Origin: Rhodospirillaceae bacterium Spongia-Bin9
GTDB taxonomy: Bacteria; Pseudomonadota; Alphaproteobacteria; Bin65
DNA: 50,484 bases
Direction of reading: 5' to 3'
Assembly: GCA_900197615.1 (NCBI GenBank)
Contig: FZLR01000012.1
Location: 1 to 50,484, forward strand
Shown here: positions 43,223 to 50,484 of the stretch, piece after piece
How positions within the stretch are numbered: position 1 is the stretch's first letter
How the letters are laid out: every line of letters starts with the position of its first letter
The notes under the pieces: generated by a model
The model's database searches: none
What the model saw: only the letters and a program-made list of their open reading frames with translations
Told to the model about the DNA's origin: nothing
Position numbers and translations under genes: made by a program

Positions 43223-44404
43223 ATGGACAAGTCTGAACGAATTCGAGTTTTAGACGTTATAAACGAGCACATTGACAACGATACTACCGCAGATTCTGGC
43301 GGCATTATGTGTGTACCGATGTCGGATTTCACTTGCCCGGAGATCTTGGCGAAGGAGCAGGATGCTGTCTTTCGAAACACCGCTTTGTGCATGGGCCTTT
43401 CCAGCGCACTACCGAAACCCAAGACATATTGGTCGGACAATGTAACAGGCATTCCGCTTCTTATGGTCCGAGATGGTGAAGGGCGATTTCGAGCGTACGC
43501 TAACGTCTGTCGACATCGAGGTAGTCAGATCGCACCCGAGGGACGTGGGTCGAAAGCGAGCTTTACATGCCCCTACCATGCATGGACATACGGTATCGAT
43601 GGGAGTTTGCTGGCGATTAACAAGGAAAGCCATTTTGGGAAAGTCTGCAGAAAGGAATTGTCACTCTTCGAACTGCCTTCATCGGAATTTCATGGGATGC
43701 TGTGGGTGCGACCGACCCAGGGCGATCCTGTAGACGATGTCGAGTGTTTAGGTGGACTTGAAGATGACCTGGCGCACTGGAAATTGGCCGACTTTCCGTT
43801 TGCTCACACGCAAGTCATCGATGCGCGGGCAAACTGGAAAATGGCGATGGATACTTTCGCTGAGAACTATCATGTCAACATTCTTCATGCGGAAACCGTC
43901 GGCAAAGAGATGAAGGCAAACCTGCAAACATGCGACATTTTCAATAATAACCTTCGCTTTGTTTATCCCAATCAAAAATTGGACCTTATGCGATTTCTAA
44001 CGTCGGATACGAAACGATGGCCTTACCCACAGATTGTTACCACTCTGTACTATCTCTACCCAAACGTTATCATGATGGTGGACTCATTTGGCGTCGACCT
44101 GTTGCGATTTTTTCCGCTCGAAAATTCGCCTTCGAAATCCCGAACCGTCCATACCTGGTACATTAGCCCGAAAGTACAGCCACGCCTCAAGGAATTTGGG
44201 TATACGTATGAAGAAAGAGCTTCGCGATTCGGGGAGGTTATTGTAAACGAAGACTACGAATTGATCGCGAATATTCAGTTTAGCGCCGAACGTGGGACTC
44301 CATCAGAGATGCTGCTTGGACGGAACGAAGGTGCATTGCAACATATTCACAATGCGCTCCGATCGGCAGTCGGTCATGATTTGTTGCCGGTTGAGGAGAA
44401 TTAG
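43223..44404 (+). CDS. Rieske non-haem iron oxygenase, alpha-subunit type
   Basis: A 393-residue oxygenase. The Rieske cluster ligands are Cys96-x-His98 (CRHRGSQ) and Cys116-x2-His119 (CPYHAWTYG). The mononuclear iron site is in NWKMAMDTFAENYHVNILH (His217, His222), with Asp344 in VNEDYELIANIQ as the third ligand. It would hydroxylate, dealkylate or desaturate a substrate using electrons from a separate reductase, none of which is here. Start ATG 43223 (AGGGA upstream) is chosen over GTG 43184. The gene is clearly less GC-rich than its surroundings, so transfer is likely. Modification of the upstream peptide is a hypothesis only. Confidence 0.9.
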   Translation: MDKSERIRVLDVINEHIDNDTTADSGGIMCVPMSDFTCPEILAKEQDAVFRNTALCMGLSSALPKPKTYWSDNVTGIPLLMVRDGEGRFRAYANVCRHRGSQIAPEGRGSKASFTCPYHAWTYGIDGSLLAINKESHFGKVCRKELSLFELPSSEFHGMLWVRPTQGDPVDDVECLGGLEDDLAHWKLADFPFAHTQVIDARANWKMAMDTFAENYHVNILHAETVGKEMKANLQTCDIFNNNLRFVYPNQKLDLMRFLTSDTKRWPYPQIVTTLYYLYPNVIMMVDSFGVDLLRFFPLENSPSKSRTVHTWYISPKVQPRLKEFGYTYEERASRFGEVIVNEDYELIANIQFSAERGTPSEMLLGRNEGALQHIHNALRSAVGHDLLPVEEN

Positions 44405-44632
44405 CCCGGACTTTCTTGTCTCACGGCGTTGTGCGTTTTGAAGGGCGGACCGGGAACTCCTTGAAGTTGGCCACATTTCGATGGCTTCACGTTGCCGGTG
44501 CGCCGATTGCGCCGGCGGCCCCTTTCGTGGCATGGTTTTGCCTTGCAGCGATGCGCTTCGGTCCGGTGCCGGCCCGGCTTCGGACCGCGGCGGCGTGCGA
44601 CAGCCTTCGACGGACGGGAAAGGAGAAGGCAT

Positions 44633-45169
44633 ATGACTCAAGCGACAGCGCCAACGAACGGCGGACACCCCCATAACGGACACAAGGGCACGGCCATCGT
44701 CGTGGGCCCCGAAGAGGGCGACAGCTTCTGGCAGCCCCTGCCTTCGACCGGGCACATTACCGCCAAGATCACGCCCTACACCGCGCCCTGGGACGATTTC
44801 GCCTCCGGCATCCAGGTGCTGGAGCCCGGCGCCGCGATCCGCGAGCACGGCCATCAGCGCGCCCACGAGTTGATTTTCGTCTACCAGGGGACGGGCCACG
44901 CGATCATCGACGGCGAGCGTTACGAACTGAAGCCCGAGACCCTGATCGTCGTCGGCCGGCGCGTGCTGCACTATCTGGAGAACGAGGGCGACGACCAGAT
45001 GCGCATGCTCTGGGTCATCTTCCCGCCCGGCCTGGAGGACTGGTTCCGCGCCATCGGCCGGCCGCGCACCCCCGGCGACGGCCCGCCCCCGGTCTTCGAG
45101 CGGCCCGACAATGTGCGCGACATCCAGGACCAGCAGAAATTCCTGCGCCCGGAGGATGCCGTCTCCTGA
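44633..45169 (+). CDS. Cupin domain protein
   Basis: A 178-residue cupin. GIQVLEPGAAIREHGHQRAHELIFVYQGTG (residues 59-88) carries the His, His and Glu of the metal-binding motif 1. VGRRVLHYLENEG is motif 2 with its His. The N-terminus is His/Gly-rich. It may be a metal-dependent dioxygenase or a binding protein; the reaction is unknown. AAAGGAG precedes ATG 44633. Its stop overlaps the next start (TGATG). Composition is that of the host genome, unlike the Rieske gene upstream. Confidence 0.82.
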   Translation: MTQATAPTNGGHPHNGHKGTAIVVGPEEGDSFWQPLPSTGHITAKITPYTAPWDDFASGIQVLEPGAAIREHGHQRAHELIFVYQGTGHAIIDGERYELKPETLIVVGRRVLHYLENEGDDQMRMLWVIFPPGLEDWFRAIGRPRTPGDGPPPVFERPDNVRDIQDQQKFLRPEDAVS

Positions 45170-45585
45170 TGGCGAAACGGAAAAGCTGGACCGAAAAGAT
45201 GGCCGGCGCGCCGCCGGCGCAGGTGAAACCCTGTCCGGCAGAGTTTGCCGGTATGTCGCCCGGTCAGGCGATGCTGATCCCGACGCCGCATCTGATCGCC
45301 GATTTCGTCCGAAACATCCCGCCCGGCGAGCAACGGGACGTGCCGGCGATGCGCGCTGCGCTCGCAGAGCAGCACGGCGCGGAGGTGTGCTGCCCGGTGA
45401 CGACCGGCATTCACCTGCGCATCCTGACCGAGGCGATGTTCGAACGATGGGAGGCGGGCGAGGCTCTCGACCGGCTGCCACCCGTCTGGCGGGTGATCGA
45501 CCCGAAAGCGCCGGTCCTGAAAAAGGTTTCGTTCGACCCCGACTTCCTGATGGACTGCCGCGCGGCGGAGGGCCTGCCGGTCTGA
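45169..45585 (+). CDS. MGMT-family (alkyltransferase-like) protein
   Basis: A 138-residue protein resembling small MGMT/alkyltransferase-like proteins: KRKSWTEKMAGAPP at the start, IPTPHLIADFVRNIPPGE, then VCCPVTTGIHLRI in place of the PCHR active-site region, and PVWRVIDPKAPVLKK. Cys remains in the CCPVTTG segment, but the standard IPCHRVV alkyl-acceptor motif is absent. DNA binding without alkyl transfer is possible. ATG 45169 overlaps the cupin stop by one base, so both are one unit. Assignment is from remembered family pattern, moderate confidence. Confidence 0.55.
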   Translation: MAKRKSWTEKMAGAPPAQVKPCPAEFAGMSPGQAMLIPTPHLIADFVRNIPPGEQRDVPAMRAALAEQHGAEVCCPVTTGIHLRILTEAMFERWEAGEALDRLPPVWRVIDPKAPVLKKVSFDPDFLMDCRAAEGLPV

Positions 45586-45746
45586 AGCGCTGCGCCGCCG
45601 CCCGGACGCTCGCATCGCGTTTCGATGGGTTGACGCCGGTCGATGAGAACATTATATGAACATAAGGCCAAGGCGGATCGACCCCACCGCCAGGCCCGGC
45701 CATGACGAAACCGGACATTTCATGACATTTGCGAATACGTTGTCCC

Positions 45747-45991
45747 GTCATCCCGACCGAGCGAAGGGAGCGGAGGGATCCCGGCTCGATCCATCGAACG
45801 GGCACAGGAGTCCTGCAACGAGATTCCTTGTGTCTCATCGAACAGTCACCGGGTTTATGGTGCCGGTGGCGGAAGCGGGCGGGAGACCGGCGATTTCTTG
45901 GTCCTGAAGACCGCAGCGGAGCTCGGCTCCCCGCCCGCTGTTCCTGCGAACCCGAACAGTCGCTCCGCTCACTCCGTTCGGTCGAAATGAC
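45747..45991. mobile_element. 245-bp inverted-repeat element (MITE-like), copy 2
   Basis: GTCATCCCGACCG (45747-45759) faces CGGTCGAAATGAC (45979-45991): 11 of 13 bases pair. The right end is nearly the same as in the copy at 41945-42064, and the left end differs in two bases. The interior is longer and unrelated in most parts. The surrounding 45586-46014 gap has no gene. Confidence 0.65.
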
Positions 45992-46014
45992 GGTACAGGA
46001 AAGGGCGTGAGGCC

Positions 46015-46632
46015 TCAGCTGCCGGGGCGGGCGATATGGAAGCGCAGGAAGGCCTTGGCCTCCGGCGAATCCCATTCGGCGGGGCCGATCAGATAGCCGA
46101 CGATCCGGCCCTTGCGGTCGAGCAGGAAGGTCGCCGGCAGGCCGCTGACGCCGAGGCGCCGGGCGGTCTTCCAGCGCGAATCGAGCAGGATGGGCAGGTG
46201 TTTGTAGCCCTGTTCCTCCCAGAACGGCCCGACCGCCGCCATGCCCTTGCGGTCCAGCGAAACGGTCAGCACGGCGAATCCCGGCCCGCCCAGCGCCGCC
46301 TGCAGCCGGTCCAGCGTCGGCATTTCGTGGATGCACGGAGCGCACCAGGTCGCCCAGAAATTGACCAGCAGAACCTTGCCCCGGTAACGCTCCAGGGTGA
46401 CGGACTTGCCCTCGGCATCCGCGAACGGGCCGATCTGCACGGCCCGCGGCTCCTTCAGGAAAACGAACGGCCGGGCCGAGCCGTTGAAGGCGGGCGGTTC
46501 GGCCGTTGCCCCGGCGGCGCGATTCGGCCCCGGCGCCGCGCCGGCGCCGGGCAGCGGCGCAGCGACGAGGAGCGCCAGCAGGCCGGCGGCCAGGATCCCG
46601 ACAATCCGGTCCGTTGTCCCTTTCCGCTTCAC
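46015..46632 (-). CDS. TlpA/ResA-type thioredoxin-like protein
   Basis: A 205-residue exported or membrane-tethered thiol-disulfide protein. An N-terminal hydrophobic signal/anchor (IVGILAAGLLALLVAAPLPG) is followed by the redox motif NFWATWCAPCIHEMP and the cis-Pro segment GLPATFLLD. Such proteins reduce apocytochrome c or copper-site cysteines in the periplasm. The start is GTG 46632 with GGGAG upstream, 15 bp from the divergent argH start. TlpA facing argH is a common alphaproteobacterial layout. Confidence 0.9.
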   Translation of the reverse strand: MKRKGTTDRIVGILAAGLLALLVAAPLPGAGAAPGPNRAAGATAEPPAFNGSARPFVFLKEPRAVQIGPFADAEGKSVTLERYRGKVLLVNFWATWCAPCIHEMPTLDRLQAALGGPGFAVLTVSLDRKGMAAVGPFWEEQGYKHLPILLDSRWKTARRLGVSGLPATFLLDRKGRIVGYLIGPAEWDSPEAKAFLRFHIARPGS

Positions 46633-46647
46633 GCCTAACTCCCGCTC

Positions 46648-48054
46648 ATGTCCGAATCCAAGACCAACGCGCTGTGGGGCGGCCGCTTCGCCGCCGGACC
46701 CGATGCCCTGATGGAGGCGATCAACGCCTCGATCAGCTTCGACCGGCGCCTCTATGCCTGCGATATCGCCGGATCGAAAGCCCATGCGGCGATGCTCGCC
46801 GACTGCGGCATCATATCGGAAGAAGATGCGGCGGCAATCCGGCGCGGGCTCGACACGATCCTTCAAGAAATCGAGAGCGGGGACTTCAGGTTCAGCGCGG
46901 CGCTGGAAGACATCCACATGAATATCGAGGCGCGGCTCGCCGAATCGATCGGCCCGGCGGCCGGCCGGCTGCACACCGCGCGCTCGCGCAACGACCAGGT
47001 GGCGACGGATCTCCGCCTCTGGGTCCGGGACTGCATCGACGGGTTCGACGCCGCCCTGAAAGAGTTGCAATCGGCCCTGCTCGACAAGGCGGAGGCCCAT
47101 GCCGATACGGTCATGCCCGGTTTCACCCATCTGCAATCGGCGCAGCCGGTCACCTTCGGCCATCACATGCTGGCCTATGTCGCCATGTTCGGGCGGGACC
47201 GGGCGCGCTTCGCCGATGCGCGCGGGCGGGTCAACGAATCGCCGCTCGGCGCCGCGGCGCTGGCCGGCACCTCCTTTCCGATCGACCGGGCGCAGACCGC
47301 CGCTGCGCTCGGTTTCGACCGGCCGATGGCGAATTCGCTCGACGCGGTTTCGGCGCGCGATTTCGCGCTCGAATTTCTCGCCGCCTGCGCGATCTGCGCC
47401 ACCCATCTGTCGCGCCTCGCCGAGGAGATCGTCGTCTGGTCGAGCGCGCAGTTCCGCTTCGTCGACTTGTCGGAGAGTTTCTCGACCGGCAGCTCGATCA
47501 TGCCGCAAAAGCGCAACCCGGATGCCGCCGAGCTGGTGCGCGCCAAGGCCGGCCGGATCGTCGGCGCGCTGACGGCCCTGGCGGTCGTCATGAAGGGCCT
47601 GCCGCTTGCCTATTCCAAGGATATGCAGGAGGACAAGGAGCCGGTGTTCGACGCCGCCGACAGCCTGTCGCTCTGCGTCCGGGCGATGACCGGCATGATC
47701 GGCGAAATGACGGTGAATGCGGACAATCTACTGGCTGCGGCGAGCGCCGGCTTCGCGACCGCGACCGATTTCGCGGACTGGCTGGTGCGCGAACTCGGCC
47801 TGCCCTTCCGCGACGCCCACCGCATCGCCGGCGCGCTGGTCAGGCTGGCCGAAGAGCGCGGCGTCGATCTCGCCGGCCTGACCCTGGAACAGATGCAAAC
47901 CGTCGAGCCGCGGTTGACGGGGGCTGTATTCGACGTCCTGTCGGTGCAATATTCCGTCGCCAGCCGGACCTCGTTCGGCGGCACGGCGCCGGACAATGTC
48001 CGGGCTGCTGCTGCTGCTGAGCGTGCGGCGCTGGCAGGGCGCACCGGCCCGTGA
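46648..48054 (+). CDS. argH: Argininosuccinate lyase
   Basis: The last enzyme of arginine synthesis; it splits argininosuccinate into arginine and fumarate. [15 protein letters not shown], the [13 protein letters not shown] block, and the flexible catalytic loop [22 protein letters not shown] (residues about 281-302, quoted in part as [14 protein letters not shown]) are all present. At 468 residues it is normal length, with a short alanine-rich end. It heads the argH-lipoprotein-lysA series. Confidence 0.97.
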   Translation: MSESKTNALWGGRFAAGPDALMEAINASISFDRRLYACDIAGSKAHAAMLADCGIISEEDAAAIRRGLDTILQEIESGDFRFSAALEDIHMNIEARLAESIGPAAGRLHTARSRNDQVATDLRLWVRDCIDGFDAALKELQSALLDKAEAHADTVMPGFTHLQSAQPVTFGHHMLAYVAMFGRDRARFADARGRVNESPLGAAALAGTSFPIDRAQTAAALGFDRPMANSLDAVSARDFALEFLAACAICATHLSRLAEEIVVWSSAQFRFVDLSESFSTGSSIMPQKRNPDAAELVRAKAGRIVGALTALAVVMKGLPLAYSKDMQEDKEPVFDAADSLSLCVRAMTGMIGEMTVNADNLLAAASAGFATATDFADWLVRELGLPFRDAHRIAGALVRLAEERGVDLAGLTLEQMQTVEPRLTGAVFDVLSVQYSVASRTSFGGTAPDNVRAAAAAERAALAGRTGP

Positions 48055-48068
48055 CGGGAGACAGCCGC

Positions 48069-48245
48069 ATGGTCCGATGGTTGACGATCATGCTGGCGGC
48101 CGGCGCGCTCGGCCTGACCCTGGCGGCGTGCGGCAAGAAAGACGATCCGCAGGCTGCCGGCGGCGTCGACCGGTATCCCGCGGGATACCCTGCGGGCGCG
48201 CCTTCAGGTCCGGCTGCGATATTCCGGAAACCGGGCCCCGAATAG
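48069..48245 (+). CDS. Small LptM-like lipoprotein
   Basis: A 58-residue lipoprotein with signal peptide and lipobox LTLAACGKKDD, then a short Gly/Pro/Tyr-rich tail (RYPAGYPAGAPSG). Such peptides between argH and lysA are called LptM or YifL and in E. coli help the LPS translocon mature. ATG 48069 has GGGAG upstream; a GTG at 48051 is possible but worse spaced. Function is inferred from position and size. Confidence 0.82.
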   Translation: MVRWLTIMLAAGALGLTLAACGKKDDPQAAGGVDRYPAGYPAGAPSGPAAIFRKPGPE

Positions 48246-48325
48246 GCCAGCCTCTCGACGCCATCTCCGTTGCCCTGCCCCGGCCTGCCGGTGCGCGGCG
48301 GGGCCCCGATCCCGGACTTCGCTTT

Positions 48326-49633
48326 ATGACCGACCGACTGCCATCGCCCGATTTCGCCTACGCCGACGGCGCCCTCAACGCCGAAGCCCTGCCGTTGTCC
48401 GCGATCGCGGCGCAGGTCGGCACGCCGTTCTACTGCTATTCGCTGGCGGGACTTACGCGCAACTACCGGGCGCTCGAAGCGGCGCTGGCCGGGTTGCCCG
48501 CCACCATTTGCTATGCGCTGAAAGCCAATTCCAACCAGGCCGTCATCGCGGCTTTCGCCGGGTTGGGCGCCGGCGCGGATGTGGTGTCGGGCGGCGAACT
48601 GCGCCGGGCGCTCGCGGCCGGCGTTCCGCCCGACCGGATCGTGTTTTCCGGCGTCGGCAAGACGCGGGACGAGATCGTCCTGGCGCTGCGCGCCGGCATT
48701 CTCCAGCTCAATGCCGAATCGGAGGCGGAGCTCGACCTGATTTCCGCCGCCGCAGCCGAGGCCGGCGTCACCGCGCGGGTTTCCCTGCGCATCAATCCCG
48801 ATGTCGACGCCCGGACCCACGACAAGATCTCGACCGGCCGCAAGCAGGACAAGTTCGGCATCGCCATCGACCGGACGCTGCCGGCCTATGCCAGGGCGGC
48901 GGACCTGCCGAACCTGGAGCCGGCCGGCCTCGCGGTGCATATCGGCTCGCAGCTTCTGAGCGTGGCTCCCTACCGGGCGGCGTTCGCGCGCCTCGCCGAC
49001 CGGGTGCGCGCCCTGCGGGCGGTGGGGCACGATGTCCGCTGCCTCGATCTCGGCGGCGGCGTCGGCATCGCCTACCGGGACGAAACGCCCCTGCGGTTCG
49101 AGGACTATGCCGCGGCGGTGCGCGAGACGGTCGGCGACCTGGAATGCGAGCTGATGTTCGAGCCCGGCCGCTCTATGGTCGGCAACGCCGGCATCCTCGT
49201 TGCGCAGGTGCTCTATGTGAAGCAGGGCGGCATCCGGCCGATTGCGGTGGTCGATGCCGCAATGAACGATCTTGCCCGCCCGGCCATGTATGGCGCCTAC
49301 CACGCGATCGTGCCGGTGCCGCAGCCTCAAAATAGCCAAGATTATGTTGAAATGGATGTCGTCGGGCCGATCTGCGAGAGCGGCGATACGTTTGCCGTTG
49401 CGCGCAGCCTGCCGCCCCTGGCGCCGGGCGAACTGGTGGCGTTCGGATCGGCAGGGGCGTATGGTTCGGTTATGTCGTCGGCCTATAACAGCCGCCCGCC
49501 GGCGCCCGAGGTGCTGGCAAGCGGCGACCAGTTCGCCGTGGTGCGCGCACGGCTGACGATCGAGACGCTGATCGGGCAGGAGTCGGTGCCCGATTGGCTG
49601 GAGCCGCCGCCGGCGATCCGTGGCGGCGCCTGA
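48326..49633 (+). CDS. lysA: Diaminopimelate decarboxylase
   Basis: The last step of lysine synthesis: it removes CO2 from meso-diaminopimelate, with PLP. The PLP Lys is in CYALKANSNQAVI. HIGSQLLSVAPYRAAF, LDLGGGVGIAY, FEPGRSMVGNAG and GPICESGDTFA are the substrate and cofactor loops. 435 residues is typical. ATG 48326 gives MTDRLPSPDFAY; the frame is open upstream, but that part overlaps argH and the lipoprotein. Confidence 0.97.
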   Translation: MTDRLPSPDFAYADGALNAEALPLSAIAAQVGTPFYCYSLAGLTRNYRALEAALAGLPATICYALKANSNQAVIAAFAGLGAGADVVSGGELRRALAAGVPPDRIVFSGVGKTRDEIVLALRAGILQLNAESEAELDLISAAAAEAGVTARVSLRINPDVDARTHDKISTGRKQDKFGIAIDRTLPAYARAADLPNLEPAGLAVHIGSQLLSVAPYRAAFARLADRVRALRAVGHDVRCLDLGGGVGIAYRDETPLRFEDYAAAVRETVGDLECELMFEPGRSMVGNAGILVAQVLYVKQGGIRPIAVVDAAMNDLARPAMYGAYHAIVPVPQPQNSQDYVEMDVVGPICESGDTFAVARSLPPLAPGELVAFGSAGAYGSVMSSAYNSRPPAPEVLASGDQFAVVRARLTIETLIGQESVPDWLEPPPAIRGGA

Positions 49634-49643
49634 AGGAGAGCGT

Positions 49644-50484
49644 ATGAGCGCTTCGGACGAGGGCTGGAAACGACCGGCCGGCAGTGCGGAGCATGTTCCG
49701 GGCTACGGCTTCCAGACCGCGCTGTCCTGGCTGGCGCTGACCTGGGAGCGGCTGTGGCCGCGCTTCTGGATGGCCGGCGCTATCGCCATCCTGTTCGCCG
49801 CCGTCGTCCTGATCGATGTCCTGCCGCTGCTGCCGGGCTGGCTCCATGTCGGCGTGCTGGCCATCTTCGCCCTGGCCTTTTCCGGTGCGCTGTTCCTGGG
49901 TTTCCGCCACCTGCGCCTGCCCGGCGCCTGGGCCGCCCGGCGCCGTCTGGAGCGGACCAGCTGTCTGGCGCACCGGCCGCTCACCGCAAGCAGGGACAAC
50001 CTTGCCATCGGGTCCGGCGACGCCTTCTCCGAAGCGCTCTGGCAGCGTCATCGGGCGCGGGCGCGGGCGGCGCTCAGGCATCTGCGGATCGCGCCGCCGC
50101 GGCCGCGGGTCGCCCGGCGCGATCCCTTTGCCCTGCGCGGCGTGGCCGTCATTCTGCTGGTGCTCGGCGTGACCGTCGGCTGGAGCGATCCGGCCGACCG
50201 TTTCGAGCGGGCCTTCCTGCCGGATTTCGAGGGCGGCGTCGCCGAGCCCGTGACGGTCGAAGCCTGGTTCACGCCGCCCGATTATACCGGCCAGCAGCCG
50301 CGCATGATCACGCTGGCCCATGACGGCAAACCCGTCGTCGTGCCTTTGCATTCGAAAGTCCTGCTGCAATTCCACGGCGGCAAGGGCCGGCCGGCCATGA
50401 CGCTGGGCCGCCAGCGCCTCGGCCTGCAGGCGATCGACCGGTCGGGCTGGCAGGGCGAGATGCTGTTGCAGGAAAGCGGGGACC
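49644..50484 (+). CDS. DUF4175 / TIGR02302 family membrane protein (3' end cut off)
   Basis: The frame opens at ATG 49644, with AAGGAG before it, and runs beyond the window end. Two adjacent membrane helices (about residues 45-85: FWMAGAIAILFAAVVLIDVL and WLHVGVLAIFALAFSGALFL) and a third near 170-185 (GVAVILLVLGVTVGW) are followed by a periplasmic part starting PVTVEAWFTPPDYTG. This matches the large DUF4175 proteins found directly after lysA in alphaproteobacteria, which are usually 800 or more residues. The function is unknown. At most about a third is visible. Confidence 0.82.
   Translation, partial: MSASDEGWKRPAGSAEHVPGYGFQTALSWLALTWERLWPRFWMAGAIAILFAAVVLIDVLPLLPGWLHVGVLAIFALAFSGALFLGFRHLRLPGAWAARRRLERTSCLAHRPLTASRDNLAIGSGDAFSEALWQRHRARARAALRHLRIAPPRPRVARRDPFALRGVAVILLVLGVTVGWSDPADRFERAFLPDFEGGVAEPVTVEAWFTPPDYTGQQPRMITLAHDGKPVVVPLHSKVLLQFHGGKGRPAMTLGRQRLGLQAIDRSGWQGEMLLQESGD

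Noticed and set aside
42182-45991. Integrative element at tRNA-Arg
   Set aside because: No integrase and no copy of the tRNA 3' end was found downstream, so the composition and repeat evidence is not enough to call an island.

Overview
The window is high-GC bacterial chromosome and reads as an alphaproteobacterium, probably Rhodospirillales-like. That call rests on gene content. The block ChvI-ChvG, HprK, RapZ, EIIA-Man and HPr, with pckA close by, is an alphaproteobacterial hallmark. So are the PrmC/DUF4167 pair, the DsbB/Coq7 pair, and the argH, small lipoprotein, lysA, DUF4175 (TIGR02302) series. No rRNA, CRISPR array, phage gene or complete insertion sequence was seen. One tRNA (Arg, anticodon CCG) is present.

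Layout. 1-2.1 kb: the 3' part of prmC and a disordered DUF4167 protein. 2.2-3.1 kb: a visibly AT-richer Fic gene with a small upstream ORF and a promoter candidate. 3.2-5.0 kb: an acyl-CoA ligase. 5.1-11.0 kb: HPr, EIIA, RapZ, HprK, ChvG and ChvI on the minus strand, interrupted by an AEC-family transporter on the plus strand. 11.4-14.5 kb: a PCuAC-like secreted protein that has lost most copper ligands, a HugZ-type haem protein, and pckA. 14.6-15.2 kb: a hicAB toxin-antitoxin module whose promoter sits almost on the hicA start codon.

15.2-29.2 kb: a long minus-strand run. After a solitary GNAT gene, a tightly packed set of eleven genes (27.9-29.2 kb back to 15.9 kb) encodes a dienelactone-hydrolase fusion, a complete dipeptide-type ABC importer, an SDR fused in frame to the last ABC ATPase, an acyl-CoA synthetase, an acyl-CoA dehydrogenase, a second SDR, an APH-like kinase and a GNAT enzyme. 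Many neighbours overlap by 4-8 bp. Together they look like uptake followed by CoA-dependent breakdown of an unidentified acid, ester or lactone.

29.4-34.3 kb: a GldA/GldF/GldG-like ABC system with a DUF4340 protein. 34.5-41.9 kb: a TbpB-like surface lipoprotein, a MATE exporter, Coq7, DsbB, a zinc-free MDR reductase, an MFS exporter and an SDR. 42.2-45.6 kb: the most unusual segment. It holds tRNA-Arg, an 83-aa NHLP-type RiPP precursor ending in Leu-Cys-Cys-Cys-Trp, a 460-bp gap, and a Rieske oxygenase with atypical base composition, followed by a cupin and an MGMT-like protein. The segment is bracketed by two related inverted-repeat elements. 46.0-50.5 kb: a TlpA-type thioredoxin facing argH, then an LptM-like lipoprotein, lysA and a truncated DUF4175 protein.

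The best candidate for an undescribed system is the NHLP precursor with its tiny CCCW core and the adjacent Rieske oxygenase. All functions are inferred from sequence motifs read by eye; no database search was run.
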